A DNA stretch of 64,000 nucleotides, from NCBI RefSeq assembly GCF_014203795.1, contig NZ_JACHJU010000001.1, forward strand, positions 1,054,001 through 1,118,000, given 5' to 3'. Origin of the DNA: Streptosporangium album. Its GTDB lineage: Bacteria; Actinomycetota; Actinomycetes; Streptosporangiales; Streptosporangiaceae. This document shows positions 25,715-35,236 of the stretch, piece after piece; the stretch's first letter is position 1, and every line of letters begins with the position of its first letter. Both the position numbers and the translations under genes were made by a program. Under the pieces are notes generated by a model, which ran no database searches, was not told where the DNA came from, and worked only from the letters and a program-made list of their open reading frames with translations.

Positions 25715-27481
25715 TCAGCCCAACGCGGGCACCCAGGCCCGGAGCCGGGTGCCCTCGCCCGGCCCACCGGCCAGATCCAGCCCCCCGCCGAGGGCGGACA
25801 TCCGGTCGGCCAGCGGGCCCAGCCCCCCGCGGCCGGCCGCCGCCGGATCGAATCCCTTCCCGTCGTCGGAGACCACCACCTGCAGCCGCCCGCCGGCCTG
25901 CGTCAGCCGTACCTCGATCCGGGAGGCCGCGGCGTGCTTGAGCGCGTTGGCGATCGCCTCGCTCACCGTGAAGTACAGCGCGCCCTCGATCTCGTCGGGG
26001 AAACGCCGTGCCCGCAGCCCTGTCTCGGCGGTCACCGTCGTGGCCACCGGCAGGCGCGAACAGCGCTCCTCGACCGCCTCCACCAGCCCGGCCTGGCTGA
26101 GCACGGACGGATGGATGCCCGCCGCGAGCTCCCGCAGGTCGGTGAGGGTCTGCCGGGCCTGTTCACGCAGGTCTGCCAGGGTTTCGGGGCCACCACCGGT
26201 CGCCCGGGCCAGTTCCAGCCCGGCGATCAGCGCCACGAGCTGCTGCTGCGCCCCGTCGTGGATGTTGCTCTCGATCCGCCGCCGCTCGGCCTCCTCCGCG
26301 TTGACCAGCCGGGCCGCCAGCCCGGCGCTCTGGATCGCCAGCGCCACCGGCACCGCCAGCGCCTGGAGCAGCCGGCGGTCCTCGGCGGTGAAGCGCCCCG
26401 CCGTCCTGGGACCACACGCGATGTGCCCCAGCCCGGCCGGCACGGTCAGCACGGCCTCACCGTCCTCGTCGCCCGACACCACCCGGGTGCCGTCCGCGAG
26501 CGTGACGGCCGCCCAGCGGGCCTCCAGCCCGGCCCGTACGGCTCCCGCCAGCCTGCCCAGCTGCTCCGCCGGCTCGGCCTCCTCCAGCGCCGGGCCCAGC
26601 TCCGTCAGCAGCTCGTCCACCGTCGGCCGGAGGTCGAAGACCAGGAAGATCCGGGAGCCCCTGATCCCCACCCCGATGTCGAGGAGGTTGTGCCGGAACA
26701 CGGTCGCGATGATCGCGACGGCCGGCGAGGCCATGGCGCTCATCAGGCCGATCCAGGCGCCCAGACCGAGACCGGTGCGCCCGCCCACCGCGATCAGCAC
26801 GCCCCCGCCGAGGGTCCCCACGGCTCCGGCGATCATCCAGCGGAGCCTGCGGCGCTCGGTGGCGTCGCCGCGCCGCAGGCGCAGGACCAGGGAGACCAGC
26901 ACCGACAGCGCCATCAGGAAGGTCACGAGCTGTCCCAGGCCACCCACGGACGCGGCCACCAGCCCGGCCGTCCCGCTGAGCCCGAGCGGGTTGCCTCTGG
27001 AAACGACGACGTAAATCTCGTCGGGGCTGAGCAACACCCCCGCCCAGTGCGCGGTGATGGCCGCCCCGGCGACCCAGACGCCGATCCGCCAGCGGCGCGA
27101 GGGCAGCCGCCCGTCAGGGAACAGGAGAGGGATGAAAACCCAGGTCAGACCGTAGAAAATGGTGGACAGCGAGGTGAACAGGGCGCCGAGGACCGCGAGA
27201 GGGCCGTGGCCGGTGGCGTCCCTGAGCAGGAGACCGACACCGAGTATGCCGAGCCCCAGGCAGTCGGCGGCGGCCAGGAGCAGCCAGCCGTAGACGTTGT
27301 CGGGACGCCGGACCGCGACGAGCCAGCCGATCGCGGGCAGCGCCAGGCACACCACGATGAACAGCCACTCGCTGAACGGCGCGGGCAGGCCGCTCTCCAG
27401 CAACGTTCCCGCGCTGATACCGGCCGCGGCCACCACGGCCGCCGACGCGGCCGGCACGCGGGAGAAGGGCTCGGGGGGCAT
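25715..27481 (-). CDS. Orphan sensor histidine kinase (HisKA_3/NarL-partner type)
   Basis: Seven to eight N-terminal hydrophobic helices form a membrane sensor and are followed by a GAF-like region. Then comes the HisKA_3 dimerisation helix with NIHDGAQQQLVALIAGLELA (phospho-acceptor His) and a HATPase_c domain (VVSDDGKGFD, GGLGPLADRM, GPGEGTRLRAW). All catalytic motifs are intact. Such kinases phosphorylate NarL/LuxR response regulators, but none is adjacent. The start is uncertain: ATG at 27481 fits the first helix but has a weak ribosome binding site; the frame stays open to 27556. Confidence 0.87.
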   Translation of the reverse strand: MPPEPFSRVPAASAAVVAAAGISAGTLLESGLPAPFSEWLFIVVCLALPAIGWLVAVRRPDNVYGWLLLAAADCLGLGILGVGLLLRDATGHGPLAVLGALFTSLSTIFYGLTWVFIPLLFPDGRLPSRRWRIGVWVAGAAITAHWAGVLLSPDEIYVVVSRGNPLGLSGTAGLVAASVGGLGQLVTFLMALSVLVSLVLRLRRGDATERRRLRWMIAGAVGTLGGGVLIAVGGRTGLGLGAWIGLMSAMASPAVAIIATVFRHNLLDIGVGIRGSRIFLVFDLRPTVDELLTELGPALEEAEPAEQLGRLAGAVRAGLEARWAAVTLADGTRVVSGDEDGEAVLTVPAGLGHIACGPRTAGRFTAEDRRLLQALAVPVALAIQSAGLAARLVNAEEAERRRIESNIHDGAQQQLVALIAGLELARATGGGPETLADLREQARQTLTDLRELAAGIHPSVLSQAGLVEAVEERCSRLPVATTVTAETGLRARRFPDEIEGALYFTVSEAIANALKHAAASRIEVRLTQAGGRLQVVVSDDGKGFDPAAAGRGGLGPLADRMSALGGGLDLAGGPGEGTRLRAWVPALG

Positions 27482-27670
27482 GGAACGCAGCCTGACCTGC
27501 CAGGGGACTCTCCGTCTATGGGGTTGTCCGCACATCTGGTGCAGTCTGCCGCACATCGTGGAACGGAGGATGACCGGATGGTGCGGCAGGCGTGGCCCTG
27601 CCTAGTTTGGAGATCAGGACGATAACCGCAGGTTGCGGCGGCGACGCCCGATCCGGCAGAGGAGCTTTCC

Positions 27671-29032
27671 GTGCGACTTCCGTTCCGACAGACATATGCC
27701 CTGGCTCTCGGCCTCGCCATGGCGGCCGTCCCGGCGACCGCACTCGCGAGCGGTGCCCCGGCGGCGCCGGCACCCGCTGCGGTCACCGCGGCCCCGCAGA
27801 TCCCCGACAGCCCGGTCGGCAGGCAGCTGAGCTGGTATCTCGACGCGGTGCCGAGGGCCCCCATCCCAAACGCCGAACTGGAGGAGCATCTCAGCGCGGA
27901 TTTCCTCAAGGCCATCCCTGCCGACGACTTCAACGCGTTCACCAAGAATCTCAAGGGTCTGACACTGGAGAAGCTGACCGCCGTCAAGCCCACGAGACTG
28001 GTCGGCCTGGCATCGGTCGGCGGGCACACGTTCGTCCTCACCATCGCGGTGGACGGCGACGGCAGGATCAACCGGCTCGGCCTGGACCCCGGGCCGGCGC
28101 CCGTCCCTCCGGCTCCGACGAGCTGGGCCCAGCTCGACACCCGGCTGAGCAAGGCCGCGCCGGAGACGGGCTTCGCCGCCGCCGAGATCGACTCCCGGGG
28201 CCGGTGCGAGGTCGTCCACGGCAAGGCCGTGGACGAGCCCCGGCCACTGGGCTCGATGTTCAAGCTCTACGTGCTGGGCGCGGTCGCCGAGAAGATCCGC
28301 GACGGCGGGCTGAGCTGGGACACCAAGCTCACGATCAAGCCCGAGTGGAAGAGCGTGGGCGAGGACGGGCTGGTCGACCGGCCCGACAACAGCACCACCA
28401 CGGTCCACGAGGCGGCGAAGCTGATGATCTCGATCAGCGACAACACCGCCACCGACATCCTCATCCACACGGTCGGGCGCAAGGCCGTCGAGGCCAAGGT
28501 GCGCACGTGGTCCGGCCACGTCAAGGAGAACATCCCCTTCCTCACCACGCGCGAGCTGTTCCTGCTCAAGGGCGTGAACTATCCCGCGCAGGCCAAGACC
28601 TATCTCGCGCTCAACCCCGCGAGGAAACTCGCCTACCTCAAGAAGACGGTCGCCAAGCAGTCGCTGTCGGACATCAAGATCTGGACCACGCCTCGCGAGA
28701 ACGACACGCTGGAGTGGTTCGGCTCCCCGCGTGACGTCTGCCGCGCCTACGCGGGACTGGTGAAACTGAACTCCAAGCAGCTGAACGAGACACTGTCGGC
28801 CAACGACGGCAGCCTCAAGCTCGCCCCGGAGAAGTGGCCGACGGTCTGGTTCAAGGGCGGCTCCGAGGTCGGGGTGGTGAACACGAGCTACCTCGCCCGC
28901 TCGGCCAGGGGGAAGGTCTACGTCGTCACCACCATGACCGCCAACCCCCAGACGGCCATCAACGAGAACACGGCCGTCCCCGAGATCATCTCGCTGAGCC
29001 GGGGCGCTTTCGCACTGGTCGAGGCCAGGTGA
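27671..29032 (+). CDS. Secreted serine hydrolase of the class A beta-lactamase fold
   Basis: A Sec signal peptide ends near ALASGAPA (residues 25-32) and is followed by a roughly 110-residue spacer with a Cpl-7/NTF2-like look. The C-terminal 300 residues match a class A beta-lactamase fold: SMFK (SxxK), SDN, and KGGSE in place of KTG. The Glu166 loop is not clear, so beta-lactam hydrolysis is doubtful and a D,D-peptidase-like or unknown role is equally possible. GTG start with GAGGAG. Divergent from the histidine kinase. Confidence 0.85.
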   Translation: MRLPFRQTYALALGLAMAAVPATALASGAPAAPAPAAVTAAPQIPDSPVGRQLSWYLDAVPRAPIPNAELEEHLSADFLKAIPADDFNAFTKNLKGLTLEKLTAVKPTRLVGLASVGGHTFVLTIAVDGDGRINRLGLDPGPAPVPPAPTSWAQLDTRLSKAAPETGFAAAEIDSRGRCEVVHGKAVDEPRPLGSMFKLYVLGAVAEKIRDGGLSWDTKLTIKPEWKSVGEDGLVDRPDNSTTTVHEAAKLMISISDNTATDILIHTVGRKAVEAKVRTWSGHVKENIPFLTTRELFLLKGVNYPAQAKTYLALNPARKLAYLKKTVAKQSLSDIKIWTTPRENDTLEWFGSPRDVCRAYAGLVKLNSKQLNETLSANDGSLKLAPEKWPTVWFKGGSEVGVVNTSYLARSARGKVYVVTTMTANPQTAINENTAVPEIISLSRGAFALVEAR

Positions 29033-29047
29033 CCGGGTAGCTCCGCG

Positions 29048-29072
29048 ACCGCGGCGTCCCTGGCGCCGCGGT
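29048..29072 (+). terminator. Hairpin after the beta-lactamase-fold gene
   Basis: A 9-bp perfect stem (29048-29056 with 29064-29072) around a 7-base loop. There is no long T-run, which is usual for actinomycete terminators. Confidence 0.5.
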
Positions 29073-29143
29073 TCTGGCCCATCATGGAATAGTTGAAGAA
29101 TCAACTGAGTTGATGACAGCGAATTCCAGAGAAGGAGACCGAG

Positions 29144-30130
29144 ATGCCCGCCGTGACCGTAGAGAACCCGCTGACCCTGCCCCGCCTGCCCCAGCCGCTC
29201 GACGCGGTGCGCGAGCGCGAGGTGCTGACCGTGACGACCGCGCCCAGCGGCTTCGAGGGCGAGGGCTTCCCCGTCCGCAAGGCTCTCGCGACGATCAAGC
29301 CCCAGTATCTCGACCCCTTCATCATGATGGACCAGATGGGCGAGGTGGACTACGCGCCGGGTGAGCCCAAGGGCACCCCCTGGCACCCGCACCGGGGCTT
29401 CGAGACCGTCACCTACATGATCGACGGCGTGATGGACCACGCCGACTCCCACGGCGGCGGCGGCACGATCTCCGACGGCGACACGCAGTGGATGACCGCC
29501 GGCGGAGGCATCCTGCACAAGGAGGCTCCCCCGGAGTGGCTGGTCCAGAAGGGCGGCCTGTTCCACGGCATCCAGCTCTGGGTGAACCTGCCGGGCAAGG
29601 AGAAGATGGTCGAGCCGAAGTATCAGGACATCGGCAGGTCCAACGTCGTCCTGCTCAGCAGCCACGACGGCGGAGCGCTGGTCCGGCTGATCGCGGGCGA
29701 GGTCGGCGAGTTCACCGGCCCCGGAAACACGCGGACGCCGATCACCCTGCTGCACGCCTCCCTCAGCCCCGGCTCCCGGCTCACGCTGCCCTGGCGCAAG
29801 GACTTCAACGCGCTGGCCTACGTCCTTTCGGGACGGGGCGCGGCCGGCGCCGACAGGCAGCCGATCGAGTCGGGCCAGCTCGCGGTCTTCGACGGCTTCG
29901 GCACCCTGCCCGGCCTCGGGACCGAGGGCGAGAGCCTCACCCTGTGGGCATCCGGCACCCAGGAGAGCCGGAGCCCCAACCTGGAGGTCATCGTGCTCGG
30001 CGGGCGGCCGATCGGCGAACCTGTCGCGCACTACGGCCCGTTTGTGATGAACACCCAGGAGGAGCTCGTCAAGGCGTTCGAGGACTACCAGGCCGGCCGC
30101 CTGGGCACCATCCCCGCCGGTCACGCCTGA
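29144..30130 (+). CDS. Pirin family protein
   Basis: The 328-residue bicupin has the pirin signature HPHRGFETVTYMIDG (metal-binding histidines at about residues 84 and 86), then ADSHGGGGTISDGDTQWMTAGGGILHKE and GIQLWVNLP. Pirins are Fe-dependent cupins; some have quercetinase or redox-sensor activity. The 5' UTR contains AGAAGGAGACC before the ATG. Monocistronic by position. Confidence 0.94.
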   Translation: MPAVTVENPLTLPRLPQPLDAVREREVLTVTTAPSGFEGEGFPVRKALATIKPQYLDPFIMMDQMGEVDYAPGEPKGTPWHPHRGFETVTYMIDGVMDHADSHGGGGTISDGDTQWMTAGGGILHKEAPPEWLVQKGGLFHGIQLWVNLPGKEKMVEPKYQDIGRSNVVLLSSHDGGALVRLIAGEVGEFTGPGNTRTPITLLHASLSPGSRLTLPWRKDFNALAYVLSGRGAAGADRQPIESGQLAVFDGFGTLPGLGTEGESLTLWASGTQESRSPNLEVIVLGGRPIGEPVAHYGPFVMNTQEELVKAFEDYQAGRLGTIPAGHA

Positions 30131-30294
30131 CCCCGGCATAGCCGGCGGACCTCGGGGCGGCGGTCACCGCGGCCACCACGGCGTATCGCCGCCCCCGTTG
30201 TGCCTCGTCAGGACGGACCGTCACCGTCGTCATACCGTCGATGCAACACTGATCGTCTTACACTCCTGGCCGGGCACCGTGGCGAGGGATGTGC

Positions 30295-30861
30295 CTAGCT
30301 TTCGGTGAGGGTGACGCAGGCGACCCGAGGGCCCGCGGTGCCCGCGTCGGCTCCGGCCCTCACGGTCGGCTTGGCGTGGATCACCAGGGAGTGGGGCACC
30401 CGGTCAGGGGCGAACGCCCACTGCTGTTTGGCGGTTGCGGTGGCGGCGCCCTGGGCGTCGGTGGTGAAGTCCAGCCACACCTCGTTGGTGGCGCTCGCGT
30501 GGGAGTGGACGTGCTGGTAGTGCGGACCCGAGTCGTCGGGCTTGATCCCGCACGGGGCGATGTGCAGGTGCGCGCCGTAGGTCCGGTTGGGCAGCAGCCC
30601 TCCGACCGTGACCGTGGAGGTGGCGAGCACCGCCCCCGACTCGGCCACGACCTCGGCCGAGGCCCCGAGCGGCGCCAGCTTGGTGTCGTAGGTCACGGCC
30701 AAGGCCTTGGGGGCCGGCTTGGTGAGCGTGCCACCCCCGGCGAGCCGGATCCCCGTGGGGCTCGGATCATGTGCGACCGGATGGGTGGTGACGGTCGTCG
30801 ACTGGCCGCCACAGGCCACGCTCAGCAGACCGACGGCGGCGAGAGCCACGAGAACGCGCAT
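30295..30861 (-). CDS. SodC-like lipoprotein (Cu/Zn superoxide dismutase family)
   Basis: A lipoprotein signal peptide with lipobox LSVAC (Cys near residue 18) precedes a beta-rich domain. AHLHIAPC and HYQHVHSHAS provide His clusters like the Cu-binding HxH of SodC, and a paired Cys occurs at the C-terminus (RVACVTL). Some zinc ligands and the usual GDLP loop are not obvious, so it may be a SodC-fold protein without dismutase activity. AAGGAG precedes the ATG at 30861. Confidence 0.78.
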   Translation of the reverse strand: MRVLVALAAVGLLSVACGGQSTTVTTHPVAHDPSPTGIRLAGGGTLTKPAPKALAVTYDTKLAPLGASAEVVAESGAVLATSTVTVGGLLPNRTYGAHLHIAPCGIKPDDSGPHYQHVHSHASATNEVWLDFTTDAQGAATATAKQQWAFAPDRVPHSLVIHAKPTVRAGADAGTAGPRVACVTLTES

Positions 30862-30989
30862 CCAACAACTCCTTGACCAGACACGGATCAGACACGGCGA
30901 GCAAGGGACCCACTGTAACGAGTGATCAAGCAATCACAGTGGGTATTCGCATTGTCCGATCCGCGCGAGTCCCGCGGCTCCCGGATCCG

Positions 30990-31280
30990 TCAGGCGTGGG
31001 ACGCGGCGATCGCGTCGATGCGGGCGGCGAGGGTGAAGTCCATCTCGGTCAGGCCGCCGGCGTCGTGGGTGGACAGGGTCAGGTGGAGGGTGCGCCAGCG
31101 GATGTCGATGTCAGGGTGGTGGTTGAGCTTCTCGGCCTCGACGGCGACCTCGTCGACGATGCGGATCGCGGTCGGGAAGTCGGAGGCTTTGATCGTGCGG
31201 CGGATCTCGTTGCCCTCGCGCCGCCATTCGGGCACGTCGGCCAGTCTCCGGTCCACCGAGGAGTCGTCAAGCAGGTCCAT
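30990..31280 (-). CDS. Pterin-4a-carbinolamine dehydratase-type protein
   Basis: The 96 residues contain the PCD signature: EAEKLNHHPDIDIRWRTLHL, then LTLSTHDAGGLTEMDF, with the catalytic His pair and the later His and Asp. It dehydrates 4a-hydroxytetrahydrobiopterin in aromatic hydroxylase systems, but no hydroxylase is nearby. In actinomycetes stand-alone copies are common. Confidence 0.93.
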   Translation of the reverse strand: MDLLDDSSVDRRLADVPEWRREGNEIRRTIKASDFPTAIRIVDEVAVEAEKLNHHPDIDIRWRTLHLTLSTHDAGGLTEMDFTLAARIDAIAASHA

Positions 31281-31439
31281 CCGTCCAGGAGATCACGTCT
31301 GCGGCGGACGCACAAAACCAGACGGCCCATCGGCGCGTCCGACAACGGAGTGGACCGGCGGACGTGGCGCGGACGCTCCGGCTCCGACCGGAGCCGGAGC
31401 GTGGGCCGTCGCCACCGTCGGACACGGCAGCCATACAGA

Positions 31440-31479
31440 GGTTTGCTGCTTAGCGCGATATAGCCATACTTTTGCTGAC
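31440..31479 (+). promoter_or_regulatory. Putative promoter for class II aldolase, leaderless-type
   Basis: CATACT at 31465-31470 resembles a -10 box and lies 10 bases before the ATG at 31480. There is no Shine-Dalgarno sequence in between, so transcription may start at or near the ATG. Confidence 0.4.
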
Positions 31480-32133
31480 ATGTTGCTGGCGGAGCAGCGT
31501 CGTCTGCTGTGTGAATACGGCCGCAAGGCCGCCGAGACCGGGCTGGTCGTCGGCACGGCTGGAAATCTGAGCGCCCGGGTCGGCGACCTGGTCGCGGTGA
31601 CGCCCAGCGGGGTCTCCCTCGACCGGCTGGAGCCCGAGGCCTGCCCGGTGATCGACGTCGGGGGCCACCTGGTCGAGGGGGAGCTGCAGCCGTCCTCCGA
31701 GACGCCCATGCACCTGGCGCTCTACACGGACACCGGTGCCCAGGCCGTCGTGCACACCCACTCCACCTTCGGCACGGTCATCGCCACGACCATGACCGAG
31801 CTGCCGCCGATCCACTACAGCGCGCTGCTGCTCGGCGGCACCGTCAAGGTCGCCGACTACGCCACCTTCGGCACCCCCGAGCTGGCGGACTCCGCCAGGG
31901 CCGCCCTCAAGGACAGGCGGGCCGCGCTGCTGGCCAACCACGGCGGGGTCACCGTCGGCGACGACCTGCACGGGGCGTTCGAGGCGACCCGGCTGCTGGA
32001 GTGGCTCTGCGAGGTCTACGTGCGGGCCAAGGCCGTCGGGGAGCCCCGGGTGCTCACCGAGGAGCAGCTCTCCGCGGTGGTCCAACGGGCCTTCTCCCCT
32101 CCCGTCTTCCCTCGCCGGCCCGCCAGCCCGTGA
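31480..32133 (+). CDS. Class II aldolase (L-fuculose-phosphate aldolase-like)
   Basis: The 217-aa protein has the class II aldolase/adducin motifs: TAGNLSAR, VTPSGV, the catalytic Glu in SSETPMHLALY, HTHSTFG (Zn-binding HxH) and LLANHGGVTVG with the third His. Such enzymes cleave sugar 1-phosphates, such as fuculose-1-P, into DHAP and an aldehyde; the actual substrate here is not fixed. The stop overlaps a GTG in the following frame. Confidence 0.92.
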   Translation: MLLAEQRRLLCEYGRKAAETGLVVGTAGNLSARVGDLVAVTPSGVSLDRLEPEACPVIDVGGHLVEGELQPSSETPMHLALYTDTGAQAVVHTHSTFGTVIATTMTELPPIHYSALLLGGTVKVADYATFGTPELADSARAALKDRRAALLANHGGVTVGDDLHGAFEATRLLEWLCEVYVRAKAVGEPRVLTEEQLSAVVQRAFSPPVFPRRPASP

Positions 32134-32183
32134 AGACCGGCCCCACCGCCTCCCCACCGACTCCCGACCTCGTGAGGATCGAC

Positions 32184-33395
32184 ATGCCCCTGCAGCTCAC
32201 CGGCGCCCCCGGCGACCCGGATCTGATCCGCCTGCCCTGGGACGTCCCCCTCGAACAGTGGCCGGCGCACCACCTGGTCTCGCTGCCGCGCGGCATCTCC
32301 CGTCACGTGGTGCGCTTCGCCCGGCTCTCCGGCAGGGTCTACGCGATCAAGGAGATCAGCGAGTACTACGCCAAGCGCGAGTATCGCCTGCTGTGGGACC
32401 TGCACCGGCTCGACACCCCCTCGGTGGAGCCGGTGGCGGTGGTCACCGGGCGGACCGGCGCGGCCGGGGAGCCGCTGGACTCCGCGCTGATCACCCAGCA
32501 CCTGCAGTTCTCCCTGCCCTACCGGGCCGTCATGTCGGGGACGCTCCGGCCCGACACGCTCACCCGGCTGCTCGACGCGCTGGCCGTACTGCTGGTCCGG
32601 TTGCACCTGAGCGGTTTCTACTGGGGCGACTGCTCGCTGTCGAACGTCCTGTTCCGCCGGGACGCGGGGTCCTTCGCCGCCTACCTGGTGGACGCGGAGA
32701 CCGGCGAGCTCCATCCCATGATCAGTGAGGGCCAGCGGCTGTACGACATCGACGTCGCGCACACCAACATCTTCGGCGAGATGCTCGACCTGGAGGCCGG
32801 CGGCCTGCTCCACCCCTCCACCGATCCCGAGGAGGTCGCCGACTCGGTCTGCTCGCGCTATCACGCGCTCTGGGACGAGCTCACCTCCGACGAGATCATC
32901 GAGGAGGTCGACTGGCACATGATCGACCAGCGGATCCGCCGGCTGAACTCCCTCGGCTTCGACGTCGCCGAGATGATGGTCCGCCGCAAGGCGGGGACGG
33001 GGCGGCTGATCGTCCGCCCGAAGGTCGTGGACGCGGGTCACCATCAGCGCAGGCTGCTCCGGCTCACCGGCCTGGACGTGGAGGAGAACCAGGCCAGGCG
33101 GCTGCTCAACGACCTCGACTCCTTCAGGGTGTCGTACGGCCTGCGGTACGAGGACGAGGCGATCGTGGCCCACCGGTGGCTGGCGGAGGTCTTCCATCCG
33201 ACGGTGGAGGCCGTGCCCCAGGAGCTGCGGCTCAAGCTGGAACCGGCCCAGGTCTTCCACGAGGTGCTCGACCACCGCTGGTTCATGTCCGAGGCGGCCG
33301 GAAACGATGTCGGCCTTCCTGTCGCCGTGGAGTCTTATGTGAAGAACATTCTTGTTTTCAAGCCGGACGAGCAGGCACTTATCACCGAAGACTGA
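32184..33395 (+). CDS. DUF4032 protein with kinase-like fold
   Basis: About 400 residues. An N-terminal atypical-kinase region contains RVYAIKEISEYYAKREY (ATP lysine-like) and HLSGFYWGDCSLSNVLF, comparable with the HxDxxxxN loop of lipopolysaccharide kinases, then YLVDAETGE as a DFG-like segment. A DUF4032 C-terminal domain follows. Function unknown. Two starts are possible: GTG at 32130, overlapping the aldolase stop, or ATG at 32184 behind GAGGAT. The latter has the better ribosome binding site. Confidence 0.8.
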   Translation: MPLQLTGAPGDPDLIRLPWDVPLEQWPAHHLVSLPRGISRHVVRFARLSGRVYAIKEISEYYAKREYRLLWDLHRLDTPSVEPVAVVTGRTGAAGEPLDSALITQHLQFSLPYRAVMSGTLRPDTLTRLLDALAVLLVRLHLSGFYWGDCSLSNVLFRRDAGSFAAYLVDAETGELHPMISEGQRLYDIDVAHTNIFGEMLDLEAGGLLHPSTDPEEVADSVCSRYHALWDELTSDEIIEEVDWHMIDQRIRRLNSLGFDVAEMMVRRKAGTGRLIVRPKVVDAGHHQRRLLRLTGLDVEENQARRLLNDLDSFRVSYGLRYEDEAIVAHRWLAEVFHPTVEAVPQELRLKLEPAQVFHEVLDHRWFMSEAAGNDVGLPVAVESYVKNILVFKPDEQALITED

Positions 33396-33548
33396 TGGGC
33401 GATTTCCCCTCCGGGATATACATCCTTATACGCGGTTATTAAATCATTCACCTCCGCGCACATCAGTTTCAAATGGGACACATGGTTCCCTCGAGATATC
33501 CCTACGCTGGCCGGGCGACGTCGTGAAGTCGTTGGCGAGGGAGCCCCC

Positions 33549-33926
33549 GTGCTTGGAATCGAAGACTGCCTCACCGAGGTCATGGCCATCCCCGGAGCGC
33601 TGGACGCGATCCTGATCGACCAGACCAGCGGGACGGCCGTAGGGGTCGGCGGCAGCCGTCGGACCGGCGTGGAGCAGTCGGCCGCCGGGTTGAGCGAGAC
33701 CCTGCGAGCAACCCTGGACGGACTCGCCACAACCTCCCCCAGCGGAACGGTCCGGATCAGCGACATGATCATAACCACGGATAGCGGACATCATTTATTA
33801 AGGCCACTGGAAACGGTTTTCGACGGCCCACTGGTGATTTACGTCCGGCTCGATTTGGAGCGCTCGAATCTGGCCCTGGCCCGCCACCGTCTTCAGGCGC
33901 TGTCCAGCCGCCTGATAACGACGTGA
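33549..33926 (+). CDS. Roadblock/LC7 domain protein 1
   Basis: A 125-aa Roadblock/LC7-fold protein: LTEVMAIPGALDAILIDQTSG at the N-terminus, the central strand RISDMIITTDSGHHLLRPL and a C-terminal helix RSNLALARHRLQAL. This family (MglB and relatives) binds and activates small Ras-like GTPases. The close paralogue two genes downstream shares the same C-terminal helix. GTG start with GAGGGAG. It is the first gene of a four-gene run. Confidence 0.85.
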   Translation: MLGIEDCLTEVMAIPGALDAILIDQTSGTAVGVGGSRRTGVEQSAAGLSETLRATLDGLATTSPSGTVRISDMIITTDSGHHLLRPLETVFDGPLVIYVRLDLERSNLALARHRLQALSSRLITT

Positions 33927-33929
33927 GCC

Positions 33930-34784
33930 ATGCCGACCGTGGAGAGCGTACTCAGCGGGCTGGCCGACGACCGCGCCACCGGTGCGCTCCGGCTGGGCAA
34001 GGCCGGGATGCTCTATCTCACCGGTGGCCGGGTGACCTACGCCGAGAGTCCGGCCGCCCCCCGGCTGGAGGATCTCCTGACCTCCGGCCGCAGAATCTCC
34101 GCCCATGCCGTACGGCAGGCCAGGCAGGCCGCCACCGAGGACCGGTGGGGCGGTGAACTCCTGGTCGCCCAGGGCGTCCTCACCCGGGGCGAGCTGGAGT
34201 TCTGCGTACTGAACTCGGTGCTCGACGCCGTGTACTTCCTGTTCGAGGCGACCGGTCACCGGCCCAGGTTCCGGCGGGGAGACCGGCACTGGCTCGGGCC
34301 TCAGTGGTATTTCGACGTGACCGGACTGCTCCGGGAGTGCAAGCGAAGGAGGGCGCAGTTGAACCAGGCCTGGCCGTCCGACGAGCTGGACGCGCTCCCG
34401 GTCGTCCCGGTGGGCCGCGTCACCGCCCAGCGGGTGGTGCTGACCTCGCTCCAGTGGGAGGTGCTGGTCGGCGCCGACTCCGCGGCGACCCCGGGGGACC
34501 TGGCGCGCAAGCTCGGCCGCCCGGCCTACTCGGTGCTGCTCGCCGTACGGCAGCTCGCCGCGGCAGGGCTGCTGCACACTCCCCAGGCCGGATCCGGCAC
34601 CGTACCCGGCGCGCTGCCCAAGCGCGTGAAGAACGGCGCCGGAGGCCCCGGGGAACCGCCGGACACCGCGACGGGCGCCACCGGACCGTCCGCGCCGCTT
34701 TCGCCGCTTCCGCACGCGACAGGGGATCCCGCCGACGTCAACCTGCTCATCCGGCTCAGAGACGCATTGGAGGCATTGACGTGA
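33930..34784 (+). CDS. DUF4388-like protein with winged-helix segment
   Basis: The N-terminal 70 residues fit a DUF4388/PATAN-like module (LADDRATGALRLGKAGMLYLTGGRVTYAESP; quoted in parts: ATGALRLGKAGMLYLTGG). Next is a helical segment with EFCVLNSVLDAVYFLFE. Residues 165-215 look like a winged helix (PGDLARKLGRPAYSVLLAVR). The tail is Gly/Pro-rich. Such proteins accompany Roadblock/GTPase modules. It starts 3 bases after the preceding stop. Confidence 0.72.
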   Translation: MPTVESVLSGLADDRATGALRLGKAGMLYLTGGRVTYAESPAAPRLEDLLTSGRRISAHAVRQARQAATEDRWGGELLVAQGVLTRGELEFCVLNSVLDAVYFLFEATGHRPRFRRGDRHWLGPQWYFDVTGLLRECKRRRAQLNQAWPSDELDALPVVPVGRVTAQRVVLTSLQWEVLVGADSAATPGDLARKLGRPAYSVLLAVRQLAAAGLLHTPQAGSGTVPGALPKRVKNGAGGPGEPPDTATGATGPSAPLSPLPHATGDPADVNLLIRLRDALEALT

Positions 34785-34842
34785 GCCTGGTCCGATGCCG
34801 ATGAGGCTCCGGACGCTGAAGCTGCTCGGAAGGAGGATGCCA

Positions 34843-35223
34843 GTGGAACTGCGTGACGAGATACAGCGGGAGATGGCGCTGCTGCGTGAGCGCATACCCG
34901 ATGTGAACGGGAGCATCGCCTGCAGCGTCGACGGCCTGACGATAGCCAGCGATCTGAAAGAGGACGTCGAGCAGACCGGCGCGCTCTCCTCGGCGGTCCT
35001 GGCCCTCAGCCGCCGGCTGATGAGCATGGCCGGCAAGGGCACCTTCGAGGAGACCTTGATCTCCGGAACCAACGGTTACGCGGCCTTCTACGCCGCCGGC
35101 CCAAAGATCGTCCTCACAGTGCTGGCCCGCCCGGGCACCAACCTCGGGCTCCTGCGACTGGAGGGTCGCAAGACGGCGGTGACTCTGGCCGCCATCACAT
35201 CCCGCATATCGATATCTCAGTGA
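34843..35223 (+). CDS. Roadblock/LC7 domain protein 2
   Basis: A Roadblock/LC7 fold of the conservon type: EMALLRERIPDVNGSIACSV, GLTIASDL, and the central LSRRLMSMAG helix followed by TNGYAAFYAAG and VLTVLARPGTNLGLLRLEGR. I chose GTG at 34843 because AGGAGG ends six bases before it; upstream ATGs at 34795 and 34837 are in frame but poorly placed. Confidence 0.85.
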   Translation: MELRDEIQREMALLRERIPDVNGSIACSVDGLTIASDLKEDVEQTGALSSAVLALSRRLMSMAGKGTFEETLISGTNGYAAFYAAGPKIVLTVLARPGTNLGLLRLEGRKTAVTLAAITSRISISQ

Positions 35224-35236
35224 ATCGGAGACGCAA

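Noticed and set aside
27614..30139. Very long minus-strand open frame (841 codons) opposite the beta-lactamase-fold and pirin genes
   Set aside because: High-GC shadow frame with low-complexity Arg/Gly/Asp composition. The plus-strand genes have clear domains and signals.
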